The position numbers and the translations under genes were made by a program. This document shows, piece by piece, positions 49,541-57,070 of a stretch of 64,000 bases of DNA. Numbering within the stretch: the stretch's first letter is position 1; each line of letters starts with the position of its first letter. This DNA is from Thermoproteota archaeon (GTDB lineage Archaea; Korarchaeota; Korarchaeia; Korarchaeales; Korarchaeaceae). The stretch spans positions 623,331 to 687,330 of the forward strand of contig JAOZGC010000002.1 in assembly GCA_027491915.1 (NCBI GenBank). Reading direction: 5' to 3'. The notes beneath the pieces are model-generated. The model was not told the DNA's origin. It worked only from the letters and a program-made list of their open reading frames with translations, and ran no database searches.

Positions 49541-50486
49541 TCGGGGGCACCTCCACCGAGTCCAGGACCCTGCGGACCACGGCCTCCTGGGTCTCCTTGG
49601 TGTACCAGACCTCCCTCCTCAGCATTATCCTGTGGGCGAGGGCCGGGACCGCGGCCCGCTTCACGTCGTCCGGTATGACGTAGTCCCTGCCGTCCTGGAG
49701 GGCCAGGGCCCTGGACAGGAGGATCAGGTGTACCGCGGCCCTGGGCGACGGGCCCAGCTCCACCTCCGGGCTGTCCCTCAGCCTCCTGATCACCCTGACC
49801 GCGTACCTGGCCACGGGCTCCTCCACCCTCACGGCCTCGACGGCCGCCCTGATGGTCTCGAAGTCCCCCCCGTCCGCCACGGTCCGCAGGTCCGCCTCCT
49901 CCCTCCCCCTCCTGATCCTCCTCCCTATCACCTCCACCTCGCCGTCCTCGGACGGGTAGCCCACCCTGATCCTGGCCATGAACCTGTCCAGCTGGGCCGC
50001 GGGGAGGGGGTAGGTGCCCTCGAACTCTATGGGGTTCTGGGTCGCTATCACCACGAAGGGCCTGGGCAGGGGCCTGGTCTCCCCCTCCACCGTGACCTGA
50101 CCCTCCTGCATGGCCTCCAGCAGGGCCGACTGGGTCTTCGGGGGGGCCCTGTTTATCTCGTCCCCCAGCACCAGGTTGGCGAACACGGGCCCCTCGACGA
50201 ACCTGAACTCCCCCGTCCTCCTGTCGAAGACGTGGGTCCCGGTTATGTCCGCCGGCAGCAGGTCCGGCGTGAACTGTATCCTGGAGAAGGCGAGGGACAT
50301 GGTCCTGGCTATGCTCTTGGCCATGAGGGTCTTGGCCACCCCGGGCACGTCCTCTATCAGCACGTGGCCCCCGGCCGACATCACCGCCAGGACCATCCTC
50401 AGCACGCCCTCCTTCTCCACCACCACCCTGGACACCTCGGCCACGACGGCGTCCAAGACCTCCCTGGCTCCCTCGAAGTCAACCAC
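49533..50486 (-). CDS. MoxR-family AAA ATPase
   Basis: The 317-residue protein has HVLIEDVPGVAKTLMAKSIA (Walker A, GVAKT), FTPDLLPADITG, LVLGDEINRAPPKTQSALLE (Walker B), FVVIATQNPIEFEGTYPLPA (sensor 1) and AQLDRFMARIRVGYPSEDGE. It acts as a chaperone-like ATPase for the vWA protein. Genes run in the order DUF4129 protein, membrane protein, MoxR, DUF58, membrane protein, each overlapping the next. Confidence 0.92.
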   Translation of the reverse strand: MVDFEGAREVLDAVVAEVSRVVVEKEGVLRMVLAVMSAGGHVLIEDVPGVAKTLMAKSIARTMSLAFSRIQFTPDLLPADITGTHVFDRRTGEFRFVEGPVFANLVLGDEINRAPPKTQSALLEAMQEGQVTVEGETRPLPRPFVVIATQNPIEFEGTYPLPAAQLDRFMARIRVGYPSEDGEVEVIGRRIRRGREEADLRTVADGGDFETIRAAVEAVRVEEPVARYAVRVIRRLRDSPEVELGPSPRAAVHLILLSRALALQDGRDYVIPDDVKRAAVPALAHRIMLRREVWYTKETQEAVVRRVLDSVEVPPIG

Positions 50487-50985
50487 CGGAGATCAACCTC
50501 CCGACCACCTCCCTCAGCAGCTCCAGGTACTCCTCCCCCCTCGGCCCCGCCGGGTGGACCAGCTCCGGGGGGATCGAGGCCCTCACCTCGTCCCTCAGCC
50601 TCCAGGGGGGGAGGCCCCGCCTGACCCCCATCAGGGCCGACCCCCCGTCCAACAGGAGCTCGACCACCTCCCTCCTGGACTCGGCCAGGCCCGAGGCCGC
50701 CATGGAGACGAGGCTCCCGATCCTGTCCAGCCTACCCCGGGGGGCGACGGCTCGGCGGCCCCCCTCCGGCGTCAGCCTCCCGGTCTCCCGCACCAGGGCG
50801 GCGGCCTCCCCGAAGAAGCCCACGGACACGGCGGCGGCCGACGCCCACCACCTGGTCAGGGGGTTGGCCGCGGCGGCGGCCGCGGCGGCCAGGGCGGCCA
50901 CCGCGAGGAAGATCGCCCACCCCCCCGTCCCCCTCCCCCCGGACCCGGCGCGGCTCAGCCCCACGGCCACCCCCACCTCCGCCAC
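50479..50985 (-). CDS. Membrane protein of the MoxR cluster
   Basis: The 168-residue protein has one or two N-terminal hydrophobic segments (AIFLAVAALAAAAAAAANPL) and a basic/helical remainder (GLAESRREVVELLLDGGSAL). It overlaps MoxR by 8 bp and the DUF4129 gene by 31 bp. Function unknown. Confidence 0.65.
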   Translation of the reverse strand: MAEVGVAVGLSRAGSGGRGTGGWAIFLAVAALAAAAAAAANPLTRWWASAAAVSVGFFGEAAALVRETGRLTPEGGRRAVAPRGRLDRIGSLVSMAASGLAESRREVVELLLDGGSALMGVRRGLPPWRLRDEVRASIPPELVHPAGPRGEEYLELLREVVGRLISGG

Positions 50986-51833
50986 CTTCTCCTCCCCCCG
51001 CCGCCGGGGAGGACCTCCCTGACGGTCTCCACCATCTCCTCGGCGGCCCTGATCTCCTCGGGACCCTCCGCCGCCCCGCCGTAGGCGACCAGCTCGAAGA
51101 GGCTGGTGATCCCGGCCAGGGCCGGTTCCGCCCTGGGGGCCGCGGCCCGGGCCGAGGCCTCGACCTCCCTGTGGGTCATGGACGGGCGGACCTCCACCCC
51201 GGCCGCCTCCAGCAGCCCGAGGGTCTCCTCGTAGGCCCTCTCCACCTCGGAGAGCGCGGGCCGCGCCCCCTCTCCTCCCCTCTCCCGGGGGCGGGGCCGC
51301 CGCGCGGCCGGCCCGGGCCCCACCCCCGAGGCCGACGCCGCGGACGCCAGCGCCGCCAGGGCCGCGCCGGCCAGGGCGGCGGCGACCATGAGGGGCGCCG
51401 CGGGTGCGGGCTCCCCCATCCTCCCGGAGGAGTTGACCGCCGACCCGGCCTGAGATGGCGCCGGCACGGGCTTCTCCCCCGTCTGGGCGGGCCCCCGGGT
51501 CGCCCCTTTCCCGACGGGCTTCCCTGGTTCGATCCCCACCGGGGAGGGGCGCCGGGGGGTCAGGGAGTAGATCATGATCACTATGACCGCCAGGGTCAGG
51601 ACCCTCCTCGGGTCGATACCGAGCCTCCTGAGGTACAGCGTGAGGCCGACGGCCGACGACGCGCCCAGGATCAGGAAGGCGAGCCCGGCGGCGCCCGATA
51701 CGTATTGCGGGAGCCGCGAGCCGCTCGCGGGCTCGGCCGCGGGGGCCTGGCTGGGGCCGGCCGACACCGAGGCCGCGGCCAGCAGCGCCGCCGAGGCGGC
51801 CGCCAGTGCGACCGCCGCCGGGGTCCTACCCAT
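50955..51833 (-). CDS. DUF4129-containing membrane protein
   Basis: The 292-residue protein has a signal peptide/anchor, a membrane pair (AAGLAFLILGASSAVGLTLY, VLTLAVIVIMIYSL), a Pro/Gly-rich linker and another membrane segment, then a DUF4129-like C-terminus: EVERAYEETLGLLEAAGVEV, RPSMTHREVEASARAA and ITSLFELVAYGG. DUF4129 occurs with transglutaminase-like and MoxR/DUF58 proteins. ATG 51833 has GAAATAAAAAAG 29 bp upstream. Confidence 0.72.
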   Translation of the reverse strand: MGRTPAAVALAAASAALLAAASVSAGPSQAPAAEPASGSRLPQYVSGAAGLAFLILGASSAVGLTLYLRRLGIDPRRVLTLAVIVIMIYSLTPRRPSPVGIEPGKPVGKGATRGPAQTGEKPVPAPSQAGSAVNSSGRMGEPAPAAPLMVAAALAGAALAALASAASASGVGPGPAARRPRPRERGGEGARPALSEVERAYEETLGLLEAAGVEVRPSMTHREVEASARAAAPRAEPALAGITSLFELVAYGGAAEGPEEIRAAEEMVETVREVLPGGGGRRRWRRWGWPWG

Positions 51834-51853
51834 CCGGGGGGGAGGGCCGGGCC

Positions 51854-51868
51854 CCCTTTTTTATTTCT
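51854..51868. promoter_or_regulatory. Divergent promoter region for the MoxR cluster and AdoMet synthetase
   Basis: CTTTTTTATTTC (about 51856-51867) lies 29 bp before the ATG at 51833 on the minus strand and about 38 bp before the ATG at 51900 on the plus strand, as expected for two transcripts. Confidence 0.4.
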
Positions 51869-51899
51869 TCCTCCGGGCCGACCGCAAAGGTGCGCTCGC

Positions 51900-53108
51900 A
51901 TGGGGGGGATCTACGTCGAACCCTGCAGCAGGATCCCGATGGACCGGCAGCCTATAGAGATAGTCGAGAGGAAGGGCAAGGGCCACCCGGACACCATCAC
52001 CGACGCCGTGATGGAGAGGGTCTCGGTGGAGCTGACCCGCGAGTACCTGAGGAGGTTCGGGGGGATCCTCCACTACAACGCCGACAAGTCCCTCCTGGCC
52101 GCCGGGGTGACCGAGACGGCCTTCGGCGGCGGTAGGGTGATCGAGCCGATGCTCTTCGTCTTCGGCGACAGGGCCACCACCAGGTACGCCGGCGAGGAGA
52201 TAGACGTGGCCGAGGTGGCCGTCAGGGCCGCCAAGGCGTGGATAAGGGAGAACCTCAGGTACGTGGACCCGGAGGAGCACGTGAGATACCAGGTGGAGCT
52301 GAAGCAGGGGTCCGCCGAGCTGACCGACATATTCAGGAGGGGGGAGGGACCGCTGGGGGCCAACGACACCTCGGCCGCGGTGGGCTACGCCCCGCTCTCC
52401 AGGGTCGAGAGGACCGTCCTGGACCTGGAGAGGTACCTGAACTCCCCGGAGTTCAAGAGGGAGTACCCGGAGACCGGAGAGGACATAAAGGTCATGGGGT
52501 ACAGGGTCGGGGACAGGCTGGAGCTGACCGTGGCCATGGCCTTCGTGGACAGGCACGTGTCCAGCGAGTCAGAGTACTTCCGGGTCAAGGGGGAGGTCCT
52601 GGAGAGGATGGAGCGGTTCCTGGAGGAGAGGGGCGACTTCGACGAGGTCGCGGTCCACCTCAACACCCTGGACGTGAGGGGGAGGGGGGTGGACGGCGTC
52701 TACCTGACTGTGCTGGGGACCAGCGCTGAGGGCGGCGACTCGGGTCAGGTGGGGCGAGGGAACGGCGTGAACGGGGTGATTCCCCTCATGAGGCCCAGGA
52801 GCTCAGAGGCGGCCGCGGGGAAGAACCCGGTGAGCCACGTGGGCAAGATATACAACGCGTTCACCCACCACATAGCCTCCAGGATAGTGGAGGAGGTGCC
52901 CGAGGTGGAGGAGGCCTACGTCTGGCTCCTCAGCAGGATAGGCAGCCCGATAAGCCAGCCGGAGGTGGCGGCGGCCGAGGTCTACCTGGAGGACAGGTCC
53001 AGGATGGCCGACCTGAGGGGCCAGGTGGAGGAGGTGCTGGCCGGGGAGCTGGACCGCATAGGGGGCTTCGTTGAGAGGCTGATAGGGGGGGAGATCCCCA
53101 CCTACTGA
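51900..53108 (+). CDS. mat: S-adenosylmethionine synthetase, archaeal type
   Basis: The 402-residue protein follows archaeal AdoMet synthetases: PIEIVERKGKGHPDTITDAV, ILHYNADKSLLAAGVTETAF, LGANDTSAAVGYAPLSRVER, TVAMAFVDRHV, GRGNGVNGVIPLMRPRSSEA and AGKNPVSHVGKIYNAFTHHI. It makes SAM from ATP and methionine. It stands divergent from the MoxR cluster and convergent with the threonine-synthase-like gene, whose 3' end it overlaps by 7 bp. Confidence 0.95.
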   Translation: MGGIYVEPCSRIPMDRQPIEIVERKGKGHPDTITDAVMERVSVELTREYLRRFGGILHYNADKSLLAAGVTETAFGGGRVIEPMLFVFGDRATTRYAGEEIDVAEVAVRAAKAWIRENLRYVDPEEHVRYQVELKQGSAELTDIFRRGEGPLGANDTSAAVGYAPLSRVERTVLDLERYLNSPEFKREYPETGEDIKVMGYRVGDRLELTVAMAFVDRHVSSESEYFRVKGEVLERMERFLEERGDFDEVAVHLNTLDVRGRGVDGVYLTVLGTSAEGGDSGQVGRGNGVNGVIPLMRPRSSEAAAGKNPVSHVGKIYNAFTHHIASRIVEEVPEVEEAYVWLLSRIGSPISQPEVAAAEVYLEDRSRMADLRGQVEEVLAGELDRIGGFVERLIGGEIPTY

Positions 53109-54436
53109 ACCCCCAGGTCCGAGAGGAGGAGCTCCCCCCGCCAGGTGAGGGAGTACAACCTCCTCCCGCCCTCCACCCTGGACCTCACGAGTCCCAGCTC
53201 CTCCAGCTCCCTCAGGTGCCTGTAGACGGCCGGCTTGGTCAGCCCGATCCCCTCGGTCCTCAGAGACTTCCACAGCCCGTAGGGATGCCTCGGACCGGCG
53301 GCCAGCATCCCCAGCAGCCTGAGCTTCGTGCCCCTCCGGCCGGCCCTCCCCCCGCGGGGCAGCCCGGCCACCACCCGGGACACCGCCCTCGGGTCCTTGA
53401 GCCCGGTGCCGGTGGCCACCAGCACCACCTCCTCCCCCCGGCCGACGGTCCCGTCCGCCGCGGCCTCGGCCAGCCCGGCCACCGCCACGGCGCTGGCGGC
53501 CTCCACCAGTATCCCCTCCGCCTCGGCCAGCCCGGCCATCCACCTTATGGCCTCCCCCTCCCCCACCGAGATGACGGCCCCCCCGCTCTCCCTGGCCGCC
53601 AGCAGGGCCTGGGCCCCCCTGGGCGGGTCCGGCTCCGCCAGGTCCCAGGCCACCGTCGCCCCCCCGCACCCCGCCGGCCCGGGGGAGTCCCTCCCCTCCC
53701 TGAAGGCCCTGGCCACCGGGTCGCACGGGCGGGCCTGGACCCCCAGGAACCTGGGGACGTCGCCGGCCGCCTCGGCCGCCCTGTAGAGGGACCAGAGGAG
53801 GGTCCCCGTACCGACCGGGACCACCACCCAGTCCGGCGCCCTCCCCAGGTCCTCGAGCACCTCCAGGTAGGCGGTGGAGTAGCCCAGTGACATTAGGGGG
53901 TCGTCGGCCCGGACCTCGTAGGCCCCGCCCCCGGCCCCCTCCCCGGTCAGGTCGGCCCCGAAGAGGATCAGCTGGTACAGCTTGCCGTAGTCGCTCCACC
54001 CCGAGACGTCGGCCGAGATCCCCATCCCGGCCGCGGCGGCGTAGGCCGCCAGGGATGCGGCCACGTTCCCCTTGGCCGAGGTCCTCAGGGACCCGTACCC
54101 CGCCTCCCTGGCCGCGGAGACCAGCACGGTGGACCCCCTGTCGACGAACGACCCGGTGGGGTTCCTGGTCTCGTCCTTTATCAGCAGGCGGTCCAGGCCG
54201 ATCCTCTCCCCGATCCTCTCGGCCCGGAGCAGCGGGGTCCCCCCCTCCCCGAGGGTGACGGGTCTCCCCACCGGGGGCAGGGATCCCGGGTACCTCCAGA
54301 CCCCCCTGCCGCCGCCCGACGGGGACGGGACCAGGGGGACCAGGTCCAGTGGGCCCCCGCAGCGGGGACACCTCCCCAGGGGCCCCCCGTAGGGGGCCGA
54401 CCAGCCGCAGGAGCGGCACTCGTACCTCGGGGCCAT
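53102..54436 (-). CDS. Threonine-synthase-like protein with zinc ribbon and C-terminal winged helix; Schiff-base lysine missing
   Basis: From ATG 54436 the protein has 444 residues: an N-terminal zinc ribbon (Cys7, 10, 23, 26), a fold-II PLP core (LLRAERIGERIGLDRLLIKD), and from about residue 370 a winged helix (LWKSLRTEGIGLTKPAVYRH, LRELEELGLVRSRVEGGRRL). The PLP loop reads NPTGSFVDRG: Val98 (codon GTC) stands where threonine synthases have the Lys that binds PLP. The next glycine loop reads TSAKGN, with Lys122 where Thr is usual. So catalysis by the normal route is unlikely. It could be a sensor or regulator; this is inferred. Confidence 0.75.
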   Translation of the reverse strand: MAPRYECRSCGWSAPYGGPLGRCPRCGGPLDLVPLVPSPSGGGRGVWRYPGSLPPVGRPVTLGEGGTPLLRAERIGERIGLDRLLIKDETRNPTGSFVDRGSTVLVSAAREAGYGSLRTSAKGNVAASLAAYAAAAGMGISADVSGWSDYGKLYQLILFGADLTGEGAGGGAYEVRADDPLMSLGYSTAYLEVLEDLGRAPDWVVVPVGTGTLLWSLYRAAEAAGDVPRFLGVQARPCDPVARAFREGRDSPGPAGCGGATVAWDLAEPDPPRGAQALLAARESGGAVISVGEGEAIRWMAGLAEAEGILVEAASAVAVAGLAEAAADGTVGRGEEVVLVATGTGLKDPRAVSRVVAGLPRGGRAGRRGTKLRLLGMLAAGPRHPYGLWKSLRTEGIGLTKPAVYRHLRELEELGLVRSRVEGGRRLYSLTWRGELLLSDLGVQ

Positions 54437-54589
54437 CGGGCCGTCCCGCCCGCCCCCGACCGGGCGGGCAAAAAAGGTGACCCCGGGTCGGGGGGACCCT
54501 GCGCACCTCCGGTGGTTCCTCACCCTAGGCCGCAGCGCGGATCCGGTCGGCCGGGGGCGGCGACCCCCTCCACCGGGACCCTCTGAGAA

Positions 54590-54640
54590 ATGTTTATATG
54601 TTGGTTTGACCGGTTTAACCTTGGGTGAACCGGTTTGACC
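54590..54640 (+). promoter_or_regulatory. vapB promoter with four tandem 9-bp palindromic sites
   Basis: A TATA box TTTATATG lies at about 54593-54600. Immediately downstream are GGTTTGACC (54603-54611), GGTTTAACC (54612-54620), GGGTGAACC (54623-54631) and GGTTTGACC (54632-54640). All have the form GGTnnnACC or close, arranged as two abutting pairs with a 20-bp period. They cover the transcription start and the TTG start codon of vapB, and are a likely AbrB-fold autoregulatory operator. Confidence 0.6.
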
Positions 54641-54898
54641 CTGAGGTTGAGGGTCGGGAGGAAGGGCTACGTGATCCTGCCGAAGGCGGTCAGGGAGGCG
54701 GTCGGGATAGAGGAGGGGGACGAGGTGATAGTCGAGGTGGGCGACGGGATAACCCTCAGGCCCGTCAGGAGGTTCGACAGGGGGAGGCTGGAGGAGGCGC
54801 TCAGGAGGCACCTGGACATGCTGGGCGCGGTGGAGGGCCTGAGGGAGCCCGAGCCCGGGGAGCTCGCGTCCGCCCGCCTGGAGGAGGAGTTCGAGTGA
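54635..54898 (+). CDS. VapB-type AbrB-fold antitoxin (second)
   Basis: The 87-residue protein has LRVGRKGYVILPKAVREAVG, then GDEVIVEVGDGITLRPVRRF, an AbrB-fold hairpin, and a helical tail. TTG 54635 lies within the last operator half; TTG 54647 is the alternative. GTGA overlap couples it to the PIN gene. Confidence 0.85.
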   Translation: MTLRLRVGRKGYVILPKAVREAVGIEEGDEVIVEVGDGITLRPVRRFDRGRLEEALRRHLDMLGAVEGLREPEPGELASARLEEEFE

Positions 54899-55308
54899 GG
54901 GTCTTCTTGGACGCGCCCCTGCTGATCTACCTGAACGCCTCCAGGACCCCCGAGGTCAGGCGGGCCTACGAGGAATTCTACGAGGATCTCCTCTCCAGGG
55001 ACAGGGTCTTCTCGGATGCGCTGGTCCTCGACGAGGTGATCCACGTCTCCCGGAGGAAGTACAACGTTCCCTACGACGTCTCCCTGGAGTTCATAGAGTC
55101 GATAGTCCTCCCCTTCGTGGGGATACTGCCCATCGGGATCGAGGAGTTCGAGAGGGCCTCCGAGGTGATGAGGTCGCGCCGGATCAGGCCGTCGGACGCG
55201 CTCCACCTGGGGGCGATGGCGACGAACGGGATAGCCGTCATAGTCTCCGAGGACGAGGAGTTCGACGGCATGGAGGGCGTGAGGAGGATCTGGCTGGGTG
55301 GAGGGTGA
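54895..55308 (+). CDS. PIN-domain VapC-type toxin (second)
   Basis: The 137-residue protein has the PIN acids: FLDAPLLIYLNASRTPEV, LVLDEVIHVSRRKYNV, IRPSDALHLGAMATNGIAV and VSEDEEFDGM. It is a probable Mg-dependent RNase. GTG 54895 overlaps the vapB stop, giving tight coupling. Confidence 0.85.
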   Translation: MRVFLDAPLLIYLNASRTPEVRRAYEEFYEDLLSRDRVFSDALVLDEVIHVSRRKYNVPYDVSLEFIESIVLPFVGILPIGIEEFERASEVMRSRRIRPSDALHLGAMATNGIAVIVSEDEEFDGMEGVRRIWLGGG

Positions 55309-55456
55309 GGGGGGGCCTGGCGCGACCCACCCCGACGACGGGGCCCCGGCTTCCGCTCGGGCGGGCGGCCCGCCGCCGGGCCGGGGATCGGGGTCCCCGG
55401 ACACCGAACGGGGGAAGGTTAAAGCCCGCCCCCTCCCGGCCGCCCCGGCGTCGGAC
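55309..55456. promoter_or_regulatory. Intergenic region with promoter for the flavoprotein gene
   Basis: GGTTAAAG at about 55417-55424 is about 36 bp upstream of the ATG at 55457. The rest is G+C-rich with no gene seen. Confidence 0.35.
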
Positions 55457-56797
55457 ATGAGGGTGGTCGTGATCGGGGGAGGGGCCGCCGGGATGGCGGC
55501 GGCCAGCAGGGTGAGGAGGCTCTCCCCGGAGTCCGAGGTGGTCGTGGTCGAGAGGACCGGGTACGTGAGCTTCGCCCTCTGCGGCATACCCTACTACGTG
55601 GGCGGGCTGGTCCGGTCTCTGGACGACCTGATGTACTACCCCGCCAAGTTCTTCGAGGAGAAGAGGGGCATCAGGCTGGAGCTCGGGGCCGAGGTCGAGT
55701 CCATCGACGCGTCAGGCCGCTCGCTCTCCGTCAGGAGGGGGGAGGAGGTCTTCGAGCTCGGGTGGGATCGGCTGATAGTGGCCACCGGGGCCATGGCCTC
55801 CAGGCCGCCGGTCCCCGGGGTGGACCTGGACGGGGTCCTGACCGTCCACCACCTGGACGAGGGGGCGGAACTCAGGAGGAGGCTGGCCCGGGCGCGGAGG
55901 GTCGTGGTGGTGGGGGCGGGACTCAACGGCCTGGAGTTCGCCGAGAACGTCGCCCGCCTGGGGAAGGAGGTCCACGTTGTCGAGATGTTCGACCAGCTCC
56001 TGCCCAGGGCCCTGGACCCGGACGCGGCCGGGGTCCTCCTCCGGGAGGTGGGGAGCCCCGAGGGGGTGCGCTTCCACCTGGGGGAGGGGCTGGAGGAGGT
56101 GTCCGAGTCTGGGTCCGGCGGGCTGAGGGTCCAGGCCGGCGGCGAGACCCTGGAGGCGGATCTGGTCCTGCTGTTCACGGGGATCAGGCCCTCCGTGGAC
56201 CTGCTGAGGGAGGCCGGGGCCGAGGTGGGCGAGACCGGCGCCGTCAGGGTATCCCCCAGGATGGAGACCTCCCTGGACGGGGTGTACGCGGCGGGGGACG
56301 CGGTGGAGGTGACCAACAGAGTCACGGGGAGGCCCGACTGGTTCCCGTTCGCCCAGGTGGCCAACAAGACCGGCCTGGTGGCCGGGGCCAACGCGGCCGG
56401 CCGCCCGGTGGAGTTCCCGGGGGCTGTCGGGACCTGGACGGCCCGGGTCTTCGGGGTCGAGGTGGCGGGCACGGGGCTGACCGAGACGCGGGCGAGGGCG
56501 GAGGGGCTCGACCCGGAGGCCAGCCTCATCAGGGCGCCGACCAGGGCCCACTACATCCCCGGGGCCGGGGAGTCCCACCTCTGGGTCAAGGCGGTCTCCT
56601 CCGGGGACGGGAGGCTCCTGGGGGTCCAGGCGGTGGGCCCCGGGGCCCTGGCCCGGGTCAACGTGGCCGCCGCCCTGCTGGGCCTGGGGGCCGGGGCCGA
56701 GGAGCTCCTGTTCGCCGATCTTGGGTACGCCCCGCCGCTGGCCCCGGTCTGGGATCCGCTGGTGGTGGCCGGGAGGAGGCTCCACCCCATCCTGTGA
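55457..56797 (+). CDS. FAD/NAD(P)-disulfide oxidoreductase, CoA-disulfide reductase type
   Basis: The 446-residue protein has VVVIGGGAAGMAAASRVRRL (FAD), YVSFALCGIPYYVGG with the single redox Cys typical of CoA-disulfide reductase/NADH oxidase, LIVATGAMASRPPVPG, VVVVGAGLNGLEFAENVARL (NAD) and GVYAAGDAVEVTNRVTGRPD. A C-terminal domain with AELLFADLGYAPP-like sequence ends it. It probably keeps CoA reduced or reduces sulfur or oxygen. Confidence 0.9.
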   Translation: MRVVVIGGGAAGMAAASRVRRLSPESEVVVVERTGYVSFALCGIPYYVGGLVRSLDDLMYYPAKFFEEKRGIRLELGAEVESIDASGRSLSVRRGEEVFELGWDRLIVATGAMASRPPVPGVDLDGVLTVHHLDEGAELRRRLARARRVVVVGAGLNGLEFAENVARLGKEVHVVEMFDQLLPRALDPDAAGVLLREVGSPEGVRFHLGEGLEEVSESGSGGLRVQAGGETLEADLVLLFTGIRPSVDLLREAGAEVGETGAVRVSPRMETSLDGVYAAGDAVEVTNRVTGRPDWFPFAQVANKTGLVAGANAAGRPVEFPGAVGTWTARVFGVEVAGTGLTETRARAEGLDPEASLIRAPTRAHYIPGAGESHLWVKAVSSGDGRLLGVQAVGPGALARVNVAAALLGLGAGAEELLFADLGYAPPLAPVWDPLVVAGRRLHPIL

Positions 56798-57070
56798 GCC
56801 CGAGTCGGTCGATCTCCATTCCCCCTCACATCTCCCCCCGGCGGCCCGCCCCACCGGACGGATCGGAGACGGCTCTACGTCTTCAGGATTGGGGACGTCC
56901 TCTCCCTGCTCTGGGACTCGGAGCTGGGCCTCTCCCCCAGGGGGGGTAATAAGGCCGGGCCCGCTCATAACGGTCCAGAGGAAGGGTGGCGATGGGAGGG
57001 GGATCAGGGTACCCAATACGGACTGACTGGAGTCATCCAGGGAATCAGCTCCAGTTCAAGTCCAGTCCGC
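56798..57070. other. Convergent intergenic stretch
   Basis: Two genes end toward each other across 273 bp. I see no gene. A GGTAATAAG near 56947 is not placed for any gene. Base composition starts to fall toward the methyltransferase gene. Confidence 0.35.

Noticed and set aside
51520..51550. GGTTCGATCCCCACC, resembling a tRNA T arm
   Set aside because: The stem halves do not pair, and it lies inside the DUF4129 gene in a good coding frame.
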